NCBI RefSeq assembly: GCF_900141985.1
Contig: NZ_FQZK01000004.1
Coordinates: 62,001 to 126,000, forward strand
Length of the DNA: 64,000 nucleotides
Source: Nocardiopsis flavescens
GTDB taxonomy: Bacteria > Actinomycetota > Actinomycetes > Streptosporangiales > Streptosporangiaceae
Reading direction: 5' to 3'
Shown: piece after piece, positions 1 to 8,531 of the stretch
Numbering within the stretch: position 1 is the stretch's first letter
Layout: every line of letters begins with the position of its first letter
The notes under the pieces: generated by a model
The model's database searches: none
Told to the model about the DNA's origin: nothing
The model's input: the letters and a program-made list of their open reading frames with translations, nothing else
Translations under genes and position numbers: made by a program

Positions 1-649
1 CCTGGGCCGTGAGCAGCTCACGGTCCACGCGAGCGATTTTCCGGTCCCGTTCCATCCGCCTCCGCGCGGCGTTGACGGCCGCTGCCACTCCAGAAGACGA
101 CGACTGCGGCACGGTGTCCGGCGGCTCCGACACGGTCGGCACCTGAACCGACTGGGACTTCTCGATAGCACGGGGCGCGGGGACGGCATCGATAACGTCC
201 GGCTCCGGCCCGACGAGGACGACGCCCCGGGCCTTCAGCAATCGGACCAGTTCCCGGGTGCCACCAAGACCACACATCCGTGCAATCCCGGCGAGGACAG
301 TCCGGGAGAGCGCACCAGAATGGACGTACCGACGCGCCAGTGGTATCACCATCGCTAGGTCGGGGTCAGATGAATCCCGTTCCACACTGGTAACGGAAGC
401 CTTGTTTCCGGTGGCGATGAGAACGCCCTTCCCACGCAGAGAGGAAACGATTCTTTTCTTCTTCTCACCCTTGATGCCCGCCTTCTCGAACTCGCGTTCG
501 AGCAAGCTCGCATCGACGGATCCACCGACGATGAGCTTCTGGATACGCTCCGCCAGGACTTCCCAACGGTCGGGGGTCGAGCGACCACTCCCGACCTTTC
601 CTTCAGCATGTGACCTCATGCCCCCAAGAATGACACCGACCCCTGACAT
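1..649 (-). CDS. Unrecognised protein at the island edge, C-terminus outside the window
   Basis: An open frame of 216 codons runs leftward off the window edge without a stop. It is divergent from the drmA-like gene, 41 bases away. I do not recognise the family. Two helical stretches have a similar layout: residues about 35-66 (LLEREFEKAGIKGEKKKRI then a GKGVLI end) and about 105-135 (a GGTRELVRLLKARG segment ending GVVLV). They read like small winged-helix or helical repeats. A Pro/Ser-rich linker follows, then a charged helix. The ATG at 649 has no clear Shine-Dalgarno. The in-frame ATG at 619, just after GGGGGC, is an alternative. Its place beside a DrmA/DrmB operon suggests a regulatory or accessory defence role, which is inference only. 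Confidence 0.6.
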   Translation of the reverse strand, partial: MSGVGVILGGMRSHAEGKVGSGRSTPDRWEVLAERIQKLIVGGSVDASLLEREFEKAGIKGEKKKRIVSSLRGKGVLIATGNKASVTSVERDSSDPDLAMVIPLARRYVHSGALSRTVLAGIARMCGLGGTRELVRLLKARGVVLVGPEPDVIDAVPAPRAIEKSQSVQVPTVSEPPDTVPQSSSSGVAAAVNAARRRMERDRKIARVDRELLTAQ

Positions 650-690
650 AATGCACCCGGAGACCACATCAGAAAAATGTTCAGCACACC

Positions 691-3600
691 GTGACCACGC
701 GTGACAGAAAAGAACCATTGATCGATAACGCCGTGTATCAGCCGGACCGCCGCAGTGTTCGAAACGACCTCACCGACGCGCTCAGACTCCAGTTGGTCGG
801 CCCCCTGAGCGGCCCCGACGAGATCCTGGCCGACCCACCGGACCGACGGTATTTGATGGGAACGCTGTACCCACAGGAATCGAACCTGTGCGAACACGTG
901 CTCGAAGCCTCGGCGGACGACCATGAAAACGGCGTGGACGACCCCGCAGGCGAGGAGTCCGCCTTCGCGGAGAGCCGGGTGGAGGACTCCGACCAGTGGC
1001 TGCCCTCCTCCGTGGGCCTGTCCCTGTTCACCGATGCCCAGACCCTGCGCATCACCTGCCGGGCCGCCCGCTATCGAACCGACCGAACGGAGAAGGGACG
1101 CAGGTGGGCGCGAATCCCGCTACCGGAGACCATGTTGGAGATGGGACCGGACCAGAACGAACATCCCCTGTGGGAAGGGCGTGCGATCGTCCGGGTGCGG
1201 CGGCGACCGCACGCCGGGGCCCGGCTGCTCACCATCACTCTGGTCAACGGCCATACCCAGGACGCCTCCCGCTCCGGGATCGGCAAATCCGTCCGCAGTG
1301 ACTGGGAGCACATGCTCTTCCAGGTAGAGCTCCACGTCGAACCCGTGGACGGTACCCTCCTCGAATACCCCGGGGTACGCCTGAACAGCAGTGACCCGGA
1401 GGAAGAAGAGCTGCGGTTGCAGTACCGGCATGTGCTCACCTACGCGGTGGGACACGGGTGCGCGGTCCATGAGGAATGGGGCGATCCGCCCCCGCACGAC
1501 GGTCCGCCCCCACGGATCCGGACCGAGATCATGCCCACCGAAGAGGTCCCACGTGTGGGGCACGGCGGGGACAACGGCTCACCGGCGCTCCACCTGTCCT
1601 GGGCATCCTCGACCGACACCGATCCCAGAGAGCTCCAACGTGAACTCCTCGGCTTCGTCGGCCACTATCAGGAGTGGTACGAAGAGCAGACCCGGCAAGC
1701 CGGCCTGCTCCCCGCCTGGGCCGACCAGCCGAAAGCGCGGATCCTCGGCCGCGTTCGCCGCGCTGTGGAACGCATGGAGGAAGGCGTCCGCGACCTGTGC
1801 ACGGACCCGCACGCCCTGTCGGCGTTCCGGTTGGCCAACCAAGCCATGGAATTGCAAATGCGCCACAGCGAGAAGGAACGCGCCGGGGAGAAACGGCACC
1901 GGGACGAGCCGCTTCCTCCCGAAGCCGACCCGGGCAAGGTCCGCTCGTGGCGCCCGTTCCAGCTCGGCTTCTTCCTGTTGACGGTCTCCGGACTGATCGA
2001 CACCGACAAGCCGGACCGGGAGACCGTGGATCTGATCTGGTTCCCGACAGGCGGCGGCAAGACCGAGGCGTACCTGCTCCTATCCTGTTTCGAGATGGTG
2101 CTCCGGCGACTACGGCACGGGGCCCGCGGCGGGGGTACGGCCGTCGTGAGCCGCTACACCCTGAGCCTGCTCACCACCCAGCAGTTCCAGCGTGCCGCCA
2201 CCAGTGTGTGCGCACTGGAATTTCTCAGGCTCCATCCGCAAGAAAGGTGCGAACAGGGCCTGGACCTGGGAGAGGAATCGTTTTCCCTCGGGTTGTGGAC
2301 GGGGATGGCGACCACACCCAACACCTACCAGGCGGCGGACGAGAAGGCCCAGGACCTGCGCTCCTCCGCTGCGCCGGATGATGTGTTCATCCTGGACCGC
2401 TGCCCCTGGTGCGGAACACGCATCGTCCCCGAACGCAAATCCTTCGACCCAGGCGATTACGGGCTGCGGACCACACCCTCCTCCTTCTCCTTCCGCTGTC
2501 CGCGCCAGGACTGTTCCTTCCACAAAGAACTGCCTGTGCGGGTCATCGACGACCACCTTTACGAGCAGCCGCCCACCCTGCTCCTGGGCACAGTGGACAA
2601 GTTCGCCCGATTGGCGTGGGAACCCTACGCGGGAAGGCTGTTCGGCTTCGATCCGCCCGGGGGCGAGGAGCGGTTGCGTCCCTCCCTGATCCTGCAGGAC
2701 GAACTGCACCTGTTGACCGGGCCACTGGGCACCACCGTCGGACTGTACGAGTCCGCTGTGATCGAACTGTGCGCATGGGATGGGGTGCCGCCCAAGATCA
2801 TCGCCTCCACCGCGACGATCCGCCGCTCGCAGGAACAGGTACGCAGGCTGTACGGGCGGAGCGTACAGTTGTTCCCCCCTTCCGGCCTGGACGCGCGCCA
2901 CTCCCACTTCGCGAAGGTCGACCCCGTTTCCCCTGGACGCCTGTACGTGGGGGTGATGGCTCAAGGGCACCCGGCGGGCCGCGCCACGGTCTCGACCGCG
3001 GCGGCGGTGCTGCACACCGTGAACAAGCTCCCCGAAGCACACCGGGACGACTACTGGACCCTGGTCGCGTACCACCACAGCCTTCGCGAGCTGGGACGCA
3101 CTCTCAGCGCCGCCCGCGATGACATCCCCGCCCTACTCAAAGGGATGTCCTCGGACGACGAGGGTGTCCGGGAGCTGCCGGAGGCATCGATCCAGGAGCT
3201 GACCAGCAACCTGGACCGTCGTGACCAGCCCCGGGTCCTGGCCAGGCTGGAGCAGTCCTGGCCCTCGGCCTCGGCCATCTCCTTCCTGGCGTGCACCAAC
3301 ATGCTCTCGGTCGGCGTCGACGTGAGCCGCCTGGCCCTGATGCTCATGCTCGGACAGCCCAAGGCGGCGGCTGAGTACATCCAGGCCACCAGTCGAGTGG
3401 GGCGTTCCCGGGTTCCCGGGCTCGTGGTCGCCTTCTTCAACTCGAACAAGCCGCGAGACCGATCGCACTATGAGGGTTTCGGAGTGTTCCACCGGTCCCT
3501 GTACCGGCACGTGGAACCCGCGACGGTGACCCCCTGGTCCCTTCCCTCACGGCGGCGTGCTCTGCACGCCGTGCTCGCCATCCTGGTTCGGCACGGTCAC

Positions 3601-3930
3601 GACGCCGCCGCCCCCACGGGTGCAGGTCTGGTGTCGGAGCGCCCCGAAGCGGTGGAGGACGCCGCTCGCCGCGTCCTCTCCTGGGTGCGGCGGTCCGATC
3701 CTTCGGCCTACCTCGCAACGGAGAGCGACCTACACGACCTGATCACGGACTGGCGGACCGAAGCGGCTACGGCGGCGGCTTCGGGGGGACTCCTGTACTG
3801 GAACGGGAGCGGCCGCAACCGGCACCACCTCCTGACCGGGTTCGGAACGGATAAAGGGCTATGGCCGACGCTGAACTCGGTCCGCTCCGTCGATTTCGAA
3901 TGCCAGCTCAAGGTGGAGGGACCCCGATGA
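691..3930 (+). CDS. drmA: DrmA-like DISARM helicase
   Basis: A 1079-residue SF2 helicase matching DrmA of the DISARM anti-phage system in architecture. The N-terminal part (about 20-60) has the family pattern of a helical start, LVGPLSG and a Y-x2-G-x-L-x-P motif. The Walker A is FPTGGGKTE (F451-E459, Lys457). A Cys2-Cys2 element follows: C571-x2-C574 and a second pair in CPRQDC near 603-608. Motif II is QDELH (D670-E671), motif III STAT near 706, and motifs V/VI are SVGVDVS (from 873) and QATSRVGRS (Q898, R902, R905). In DISARM, DrmA works with DrmB on incoming DNA; action in the cytoplasm on phage DNA is inferred here. The GTG start gives the conserved N-terminus. The stop overlaps the next ATG (ATGA). 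GC is lower than in housekeeping genes downstream. Confidence 0.85.
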   Translation: MTTRDRKEPLIDNAVYQPDRRSVRNDLTDALRLQLVGPLSGPDEILADPPDRRYLMGTLYPQESNLCEHVLEASADDHENGVDDPAGEESAFAESRVEDSDQWLPSSVGLSLFTDAQTLRITCRAARYRTDRTEKGRRWARIPLPETMLEMGPDQNEHPLWEGRAIVRVRRRPHAGARLLTITLVNGHTQDASRSGIGKSVRSDWEHMLFQVELHVEPVDGTLLEYPGVRLNSSDPEEEELRLQYRHVLTYAVGHGCAVHEEWGDPPPHDGPPPRIRTEIMPTEEVPRVGHGGDNGSPALHLSWASSTDTDPRELQRELLGFVGHYQEWYEEQTRQAGLLPAWADQPKARILGRVRRAVERMEEGVRDLCTDPHALSAFRLANQAMELQMRHSEKERAGEKRHRDEPLPPEADPGKVRSWRPFQLGFFLLTVSGLIDTDKPDRETVDLIWFPTGGGKTEAYLLLSCFEMVLRRLRHGARGGGTAVVSRYTLSLLTTQQFQRAATSVCALEFLRLHPQERCEQGLDLGEESFSLGLWTGMATTPNTYQAADEKAQDLRSSAAPDDVFILDRCPWCGTRIVPERKSFDPGDYGLRTTPSSFSFRCPRQDCSFHKELPVRVIDDHLYEQPPTLLLGTVDKFARLAWEPYAGRLFGFDPPGGEERLRPSLILQDELHLLTGPLGTTVGLYESAVIELCAWDGVPPKIIASTATIRRSQEQVRRLYGRSVQLFPPSGLDARHSHFAKVDPVSPGRLYVGVMAQGHPAGRATVSTAAAVLHTVNKLPEAHRDDYWTLVAYHHSLRELGRTLSAARDDIPALLKGMSSDDEGVRELPEASIQELTSNLDRRDQPRVLARLEQSWPSASAISFLACTNMLSVGVDVSRLALMLMLGQPKAAAEYIQATSRVGRSRVPGLVVAFFNSNKPRDRSHYEGFGVFHRSLYRHVEPATVTPWSLPSRRRALHAVLAILVRHGHDAAAPTGAGLVSERPEAVEDAARRVLSWVRRSDPSAYLATESDLHDLITDWRTEAATAAASGGLLYWNGSGRNRHHLLTGFGTDKGLWPTLNSVRSVDFECQLKVEGPR

Positions 3931-5786
3931 CCAACCGCAAACTCCGTGTGCGCCAGGCGCAGACCATCGTGCCGTTCGGGGTCGGGGCCATCCTGGAGAC
4001 TCAAGGCGAGTCGTTCGTGGCCGCGGACACCGGTCGCTGGTATCTCGCCAAGTCCGAGGTCGTGGAGTCCCCTCGGCTGGCCGCGCGGCTGAAGGTGAGC
4101 GGATTCCGCTCAGCCCCCGCCGCCAAGAACGACTTCTTCGACAATGACAAGGCCGCCGGCGTGCCCTGTGTCCGCTTCCCGGAGTGGCTGTTCTGCGGGG
4201 CCTGTCGACGCATGGTGCGCTGGAACAACCTGCTGGAAAAGCCCGGCCACCCGCCCCTCTGCCCGTCCTGCCCCCGCAATCCGGCACTCGTCCCCATGCG
4301 CTTCGTACAGATCTGCCCACGTGGCCACATGGACGACGTGAACTGGCCCTGGTGGGCGCACAGCCGCCCCAAGGTCGCCGCCCAGCCCTGCGGAGGCAAA
4401 AACGAACACCTGTCGTTCCTGGTCGACGACACCTCCATGGGCCTTGAGGCCCTGCGGGTGCACTGCCGCCGGTGCGATTCCGGACGGGACCTGCTCAACC
4501 TGCTGGACCACAAGTCCACCCACTGCTCCGGCAAGCACCCCTGGAAACGCGGTAGCGCGGAGAACGTGTGCGAGGAGAAGGCCCTTGTGGTCCCCAGGAA
4601 CGCGGGCAATCTCTACTACCCCGTCACCTGCTCTGCCCTGGACATCCCGGCACCGGAGGATTCCGGCGGGCCTCCCCTGGACCCCGCCGTCGTGGACAGG
4701 ATCAGGGAGGAGCATCACCTCTGGCAAGCGTTCCTCTCCGCTGAAGGAGCAAAACGCCGAACGCTCGCATCCATGCTCGCGGACGATGCGAAAGTGACCG
4801 AGGAAGAGCTCTTCATCCTGGCCACGTACGAGACCGGGCAGGAGCTCCCCGTTGGGCGTGAAGGGTTCGCGGAGGCCTCCTCCCACGCCGAAGAACTGAG
4901 CCGCGAGGAGTGGGAAGCGCTGAACACCCGTGTCCCCATCACCGAAAAGAACCTGGTCACCCGCCCCCTCTCCTGGCCCGAGGGGCGGACCGCGGTCCAG
5001 GAATTGCTGCGGGAGAGGTTCGAGGTCACCGTGGCGGACCGGCTCCGCGAGGTGCGGACGCTTCTGGGGTTCTCCCGGGTGACACCGTCTCTCAATAGCC
5101 TGGTACCGGTCACGGGCGGTCCCCGGGCATCCTGGCTACCGGCGGTGGAAGTATTCGGGGAGGGCATCTTCTTGTCCTTCGACGAGGACCTCCTGGCCGC
5201 GTGGGAGGCCGAGCCCTCCATCCGTGAACGGGTCGCAGGAATCTCCTGGGAACTGGGACAGGCCTTTCAACAGGAACGCCTGCTCGGGGTGACCGGACCG
5301 AAACTGCTTCCGCGGATGCCGATGCTGCACACTTTCTCTCACCTGTTCATCCGGCAATTGGCTTTTGAAAGCGGATACGGGATCGCCTCACTCCAGGAGA
5401 GGATCTACGCCCGCCCCGGCGGCAGACGGCACCAGGCGGGTGTGCTCGTCTACACTTCTGCCGGAGACACTCAAGGAACCCTGGGCGGGCTCGCAGCCCA
5501 GGGGGCGCCCGAGCCTCTGGCCGAAACGGTCCTGCGTCTGTTGGAGAGCGGATCGTGGTGCTCCAACGACCCACTGTGCTCCGAACACGGGGCCCGGGGT
5601 CCGGCAGCCCTGAACCGAGCGGCCTGCCACGCCTGCACCCTGCTGCCCGAGACGAGCTGCGAGACCGGTAACACCCTGTTGGATCGGGTCCTGCTGATCG
5701 GCGGCAACGGGGTTCCGGGGTTCTTCCAGCCGGTGATCGAAGCGGCGCTGGACCGAGCCGCCCGGACCGCTCGGGGGCAGGCATGA
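3927..5786 (+). CDS. drmB: DrmB-like DUF1998 protein
   Basis: A 619-residue protein matching DrmB, the DUF1998 partner of DrmA. A short N-terminal segment (RQAQTIVPFGVGAI) is typical of the family. A zinc-binding set follows: C90-x2-C93 and C112-x2-C115, then further Cys/His pairs up to about residue 220. The C-terminal DUF1998 region begins near HTFSHLFIRQLAF (about residue 466). It ends in a Cys-rich stretch with SNDPLCSEH, ACHACTLLPETSCE and the LLDRVLLIGG tail. The ATG at 3927 overlaps the drmA stop by 4 bases and follows GGAGGG. The stop overlaps the next ATG by 4 bases, so the three genes are probably translationally coupled. DrmB has no enzyme motif that I see; in DISARM it forms a complex with DrmA. 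Confidence 0.85.
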   Translation: MTNRKLRVRQAQTIVPFGVGAILETQGESFVAADTGRWYLAKSEVVESPRLAARLKVSGFRSAPAAKNDFFDNDKAAGVPCVRFPEWLFCGACRRMVRWNNLLEKPGHPPLCPSCPRNPALVPMRFVQICPRGHMDDVNWPWWAHSRPKVAAQPCGGKNEHLSFLVDDTSMGLEALRVHCRRCDSGRDLLNLLDHKSTHCSGKHPWKRGSAENVCEEKALVVPRNAGNLYYPVTCSALDIPAPEDSGGPPLDPAVVDRIREEHHLWQAFLSAEGAKRRTLASMLADDAKVTEEELFILATYETGQELPVGREGFAEASSHAEELSREEWEALNTRVPITEKNLVTRPLSWPEGRTAVQELLRERFEVTVADRLREVRTLLGFSRVTPSLNSLVPVTGGPRASWLPAVEVFGEGIFLSFDEDLLAAWEAEPSIRERVAGISWELGQAFQQERLLGVTGPKLLPRMPMLHTFSHLFIRQLAFESGYGIASLQERIYARPGGRRHQAGVLVYTSAGDTQGTLGGLAAQGAPEPLAETVLRLLESGSWCSNDPLCSEHGARGPAALNRAACHACTLLPETSCETGNTLLDRVLLIGGNGVPGFFQPVIEAALDRAARTARGQA

Positions 5787-6892
5787 CGACACACCGCCCC
5801 CTGACCGTCACCGGTTACCTGGAACTCACCTCCGACCAGCGACGGCTGCTCGAAAGGCTCCCTTTCGAGGGTTCCCACCTAGTCCACGGGCCCGCCGGCA
5901 GCGGCAAGAGCGTCCTGGCCGTCCACCGGGCAGCAATGCTATCCCTCACCGGCACACCGGTGACCCTCCTTAGCAGGTCTAATACGTTGCGGCAGCAGGC
6001 GATGCGGTGGGGGTCGGAAATCGCTCCCGAAGTGGAGGTGATGACGTTCCACGCCTGGCTGAACGGGTTGTTCCGATCGGCCGAAGGTACCGCCGTTCCC
6101 GTTCCCGCAGGGGCGTCCTCCGAGTGGGAGATCGACTGGACCGGTGTACTGACGGGCTTGGCCGGGCACTCCTGCCCCGGCGCCCTGGTGGTCGACGAGG
6201 GACAGGACCTCCCACCCGCCTTCTACAGCCTGTGCACTCTCCTCCGAGTGCAGGTGACCGTGTTCGCGGACGAGAACCAGACCATCACCGACACCAACAG
6301 CACGCTGGCAGAGATCGAGAAAAAGTTGAAGGTATCGGCGATCCCCCTGGCGGGAAACCACCGGAACACCCGCCAGATCGCCGTGCTGGCCGACCACTTC
6401 CACAAGGCGGCGAAGACATCCGGTCCGAGACTCGCGGACGGACCCATGCCCACCCTGACCGCCCACCGCTCCTGGGAGGGGTTCGTCGATCAGGTCCGTG
6501 ATCACCTGCGCACCCAGCCGAAGCAGACCACAGCGGTGGTGGTACAACGCACCCTCACCCAGAAGAAGCTCATGGAGCTCTTCGCCCGCCGGGGTGTCGC
6601 GGTCCAGGCGTACCTGGGGTCGGGGCATCCGAACCACCGTCGGCTGGATCCGGCGAGAGCCGGGGTGACCCTGCTGACGCGGACGAGCGCCAAGGGCCTG
6701 GAATTCGACTCGGTGTTCGTACCCGACACCCATGAGGACCGTGCGCACCCGGAGGACCCCGACCAGCGCTGCCTGTACTACATGCTCACCACACGGGCAC
6801 GGTCATCGCTCGACCTGGGTTATCTCGGGGACCGGGAGCCCGATCATCTCCATGCGATCCCGGAGAGGTATCTCAAACGCAGGGCCTGGTGA
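5783..6892 (+). CDS. Compact UvrD-like SF1 helicase, third gene of the drm-like operon
   Basis: A 369-residue SF1A (UvrD/Rep-type) ATPase. Motif I is GPAGSGKS (G36-S43, Lys42), motif II VVDEGQD (D138, E139), and a motif III-like FADENQT follows. A GNHRNT segment lies mid-protein. Motif V is KGLEFDSVFV (K304-E307) and a motif VI-like MLTTRARSSL lies near 333. It is about half the length of UvrD and lacks room for full 1B and 2B subdomains. The ATGA overlap with drmB shows one operon. Classical DISARM has drmC (phospholipase D family) at this place, so this helicase may take that slot. A convergent, decayed OLD-type gene lies 180 bases downstream; OLD plus UvrD-type helicase is the Gabija pairing, but here the strands oppose. 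Confidence 0.8.
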   Translation: MTTHRPLTVTGYLELTSDQRRLLERLPFEGSHLVHGPAGSGKSVLAVHRAAMLSLTGTPVTLLSRSNTLRQQAMRWGSEIAPEVEVMTFHAWLNGLFRSAEGTAVPVPAGASSEWEIDWTGVLTGLAGHSCPGALVVDEGQDLPPAFYSLCTLLRVQVTVFADENQTITDTNSTLAEIEKKLKVSAIPLAGNHRNTRQIAVLADHFHKAAKTSGPRLADGPMPTLTAHRSWEGFVDQVRDHLRTQPKQTTAVVVQRTLTQKKLMELFARRGVAVQAYLGSGHPNHRRLDPARAGVTLLTRTSAKGLEFDSVFVPDTHEDRAHPEDPDQRCLYYMLTTRARSSLDLGYLGDREPDHLHAIPERYLKRRAW

Positions 6893-7072
6893 AACCCGTC
6901 GTGGTCAAGCACGAGCAGTGCCCTGCGAAGGCGGCACTCGTGTCCGCATCATTCGTACGAGTCCGTCCGGTGAATAGGAGCGGGGCCGGGGGCGAGGAGA
7001 GACCGCCTTCTCGCGCCCGGACCCGGTCACCAGTACCGATCTCGCCAGAGGTGAACCGTCAGCGGTGAGCCA

Positions 7073-8098
7073 TCACGGGGGCTCCAGGACTCGGGCAAGG
7101 GTCCGGAGGTCGGGGACTTCGGCGAGGCCGGTGAAGGAGGCGACCCAGTAGGTGCCGGTATAACTTCCTACCTGCAATTCTGATGCCTTCACCGCTTGAT
7201 GCGCTGCGTAGTCGACATCATCTGACGCCGAGTAGTCGAGAAATCTTCGGACATGCCGGGAAAGATCTCGCCCTTTGGAGCTCAGATCATCAGACAGGAA
7301 ACGTTGGGCGTCAACCATGTTCACATGGATAAGGCTGTCGATAAATTCTTGGGCAGCAGCCGGAGAATCACTGACCCGGACGGCGACGTCATCGTCCTCT
7401 CACGACTCACCCTCCCTGTCGAATGACGATGGATCGAGCACGTGACAGCGGAACGTATAGAAAGATCCCATCTCGCAGTCCAGGTATTCGGGCAGATCTT
7501 CAGGCCAGGGTTTGAAAACATCGCGTTCGCCCTCGGTCAGTTATGATCGTGCATGCTCTGCCTTTTTTCGGCTTTCCATGAACCTGACGGCGAGGTCCTC
7601 ACACGGAGCGAACTCAAGCCGCAGCGCCACGCGCCCGACATTCTGCCCTAGGTCGTGCAAACTCATCAGTTCGACGACGCGACACCACTCCTCTTTCTCC
7701 ACCTCCAGAAGCAGATCAAGCCGGATCCGTAGCAGTTCTCCTACAGTTTCGTCATCGATTTTCTTCACATTCTGGAAGAAGTCCCAGCAGTCCGAGTTGA
7801 AGTCGTAGAAGATGAGATCACTCTTTCACCTCCCAAAGAAGAAGCAGAAAACGTGGATCATCGAAGCCTTTCCGCTATTATTCGCCCCCACGAACACCGT
7901 TGCATCCTTGTCAAGGTCCACCTTGACCGAACGCAGCCTTCGAAAATTTTGTACGCGAACGGAAGAGATGCACACACTCGCCCAGAGGGAAGAGAAAGGA
8001 CGACCACCGATGCCTTCCGCACCAGAGTAGTCACACACCGAAAAAGAGGCTGGGAATTCAGACCGGTGCACAAGAGAGTAGCCCATACCGTTCAGCAA
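7073..8098 (-). pseudogene. Decayed OLD-family AAA ATPase/nuclease gene
   Basis: Reading the minus strand through stops gives the N-terminal half of an OLD-type (overcoming lysogeny defect) ATPase. Landmarks in order are SSVRVQNFRRLRSVKVDLD, a P-loop GANNSGKAS with Ala where Thr/Ser is expected, then a stop near 7826. FYDFNSDCWDFF, RIRLDLLLEVEKEEW and RLEFAP follow, with another stop near 7541. After a frame change come WPEDLPEYLDCEMGSFYTF, a further TGA, then DSLIHVNMVDAQRFLSDD and KGRDLSRHVRRF. The C-terminal TOPRIM part is missing and the last 30 residues look unrelated. A GTG at 7975 is the likely original start. GC is far below the rest of the window. Intact OLD proteins are DNA nucleases, some in anti-phage systems such as Gabija (GajA). 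Confidence 0.75.
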
Positions 8099-8531
8099 CT
8101 TGACTTTATCCGAAAAATTCCTCAGGGAAGTCCTGAGTGCGCTACTTCTCGAACTTTCCCGAGAAAGGAAGGTAAACCAAAAATCGACCTGCGCGTCTAG
8201 TATCAGCTCACCCGCTGGAGGGGCGGTATCTCGATCCTCGAAAATGCCTTCTGGCCGGGATGATTTATGAACGATGGGATCATAGGCACAGTCGCCTATT
8301 GACAGATGGCTAGGGCGTCCGGCCAGCCGCTATTCGGGGCAGACCGATGTCTGCGGTCTGCCTTTAGGGTGCAGACCACGCAGACTCAACGGTCGAGACC
8401 GGGCGATGGTGCTTCTTCTCATCCCTATTCGCAGCACCGGCGAGTGCTTGGAGAGGGGGAGGCCGGGGTTCCCTTCGCCCAGTGCTCACAGCGGGCCCCG
8501 ATAGCGCCCGGACCCGCCATGACTCAGTGCG
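8099..8531. other. Low-GC spacer, no gene seen
   Basis: About 430 bases separate the decayed OLD-type gene from the stop of the DUF2075 gene. Short open frames here lack ribosome sites and family features. GC rises from about half near 8100 to local norms by 8400, so a transferred-segment boundary may lie here. Confidence 0.4.

Noticed and set aside
691-6892. A complete classical DISARM system
   Set aside because: DrmA and DrmB are clear, but no methyltransferase, drmC, drmD or drmE gene is inside the operon. Part of it could lie left of the window.
5783-8098. A Gabija locus (OLD-type nuclease plus UvrD-type helicase)
   Set aside because: The helicase is in the drm-like operon and the OLD-type gene is broken and on the other strand. 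No intact pair exists.
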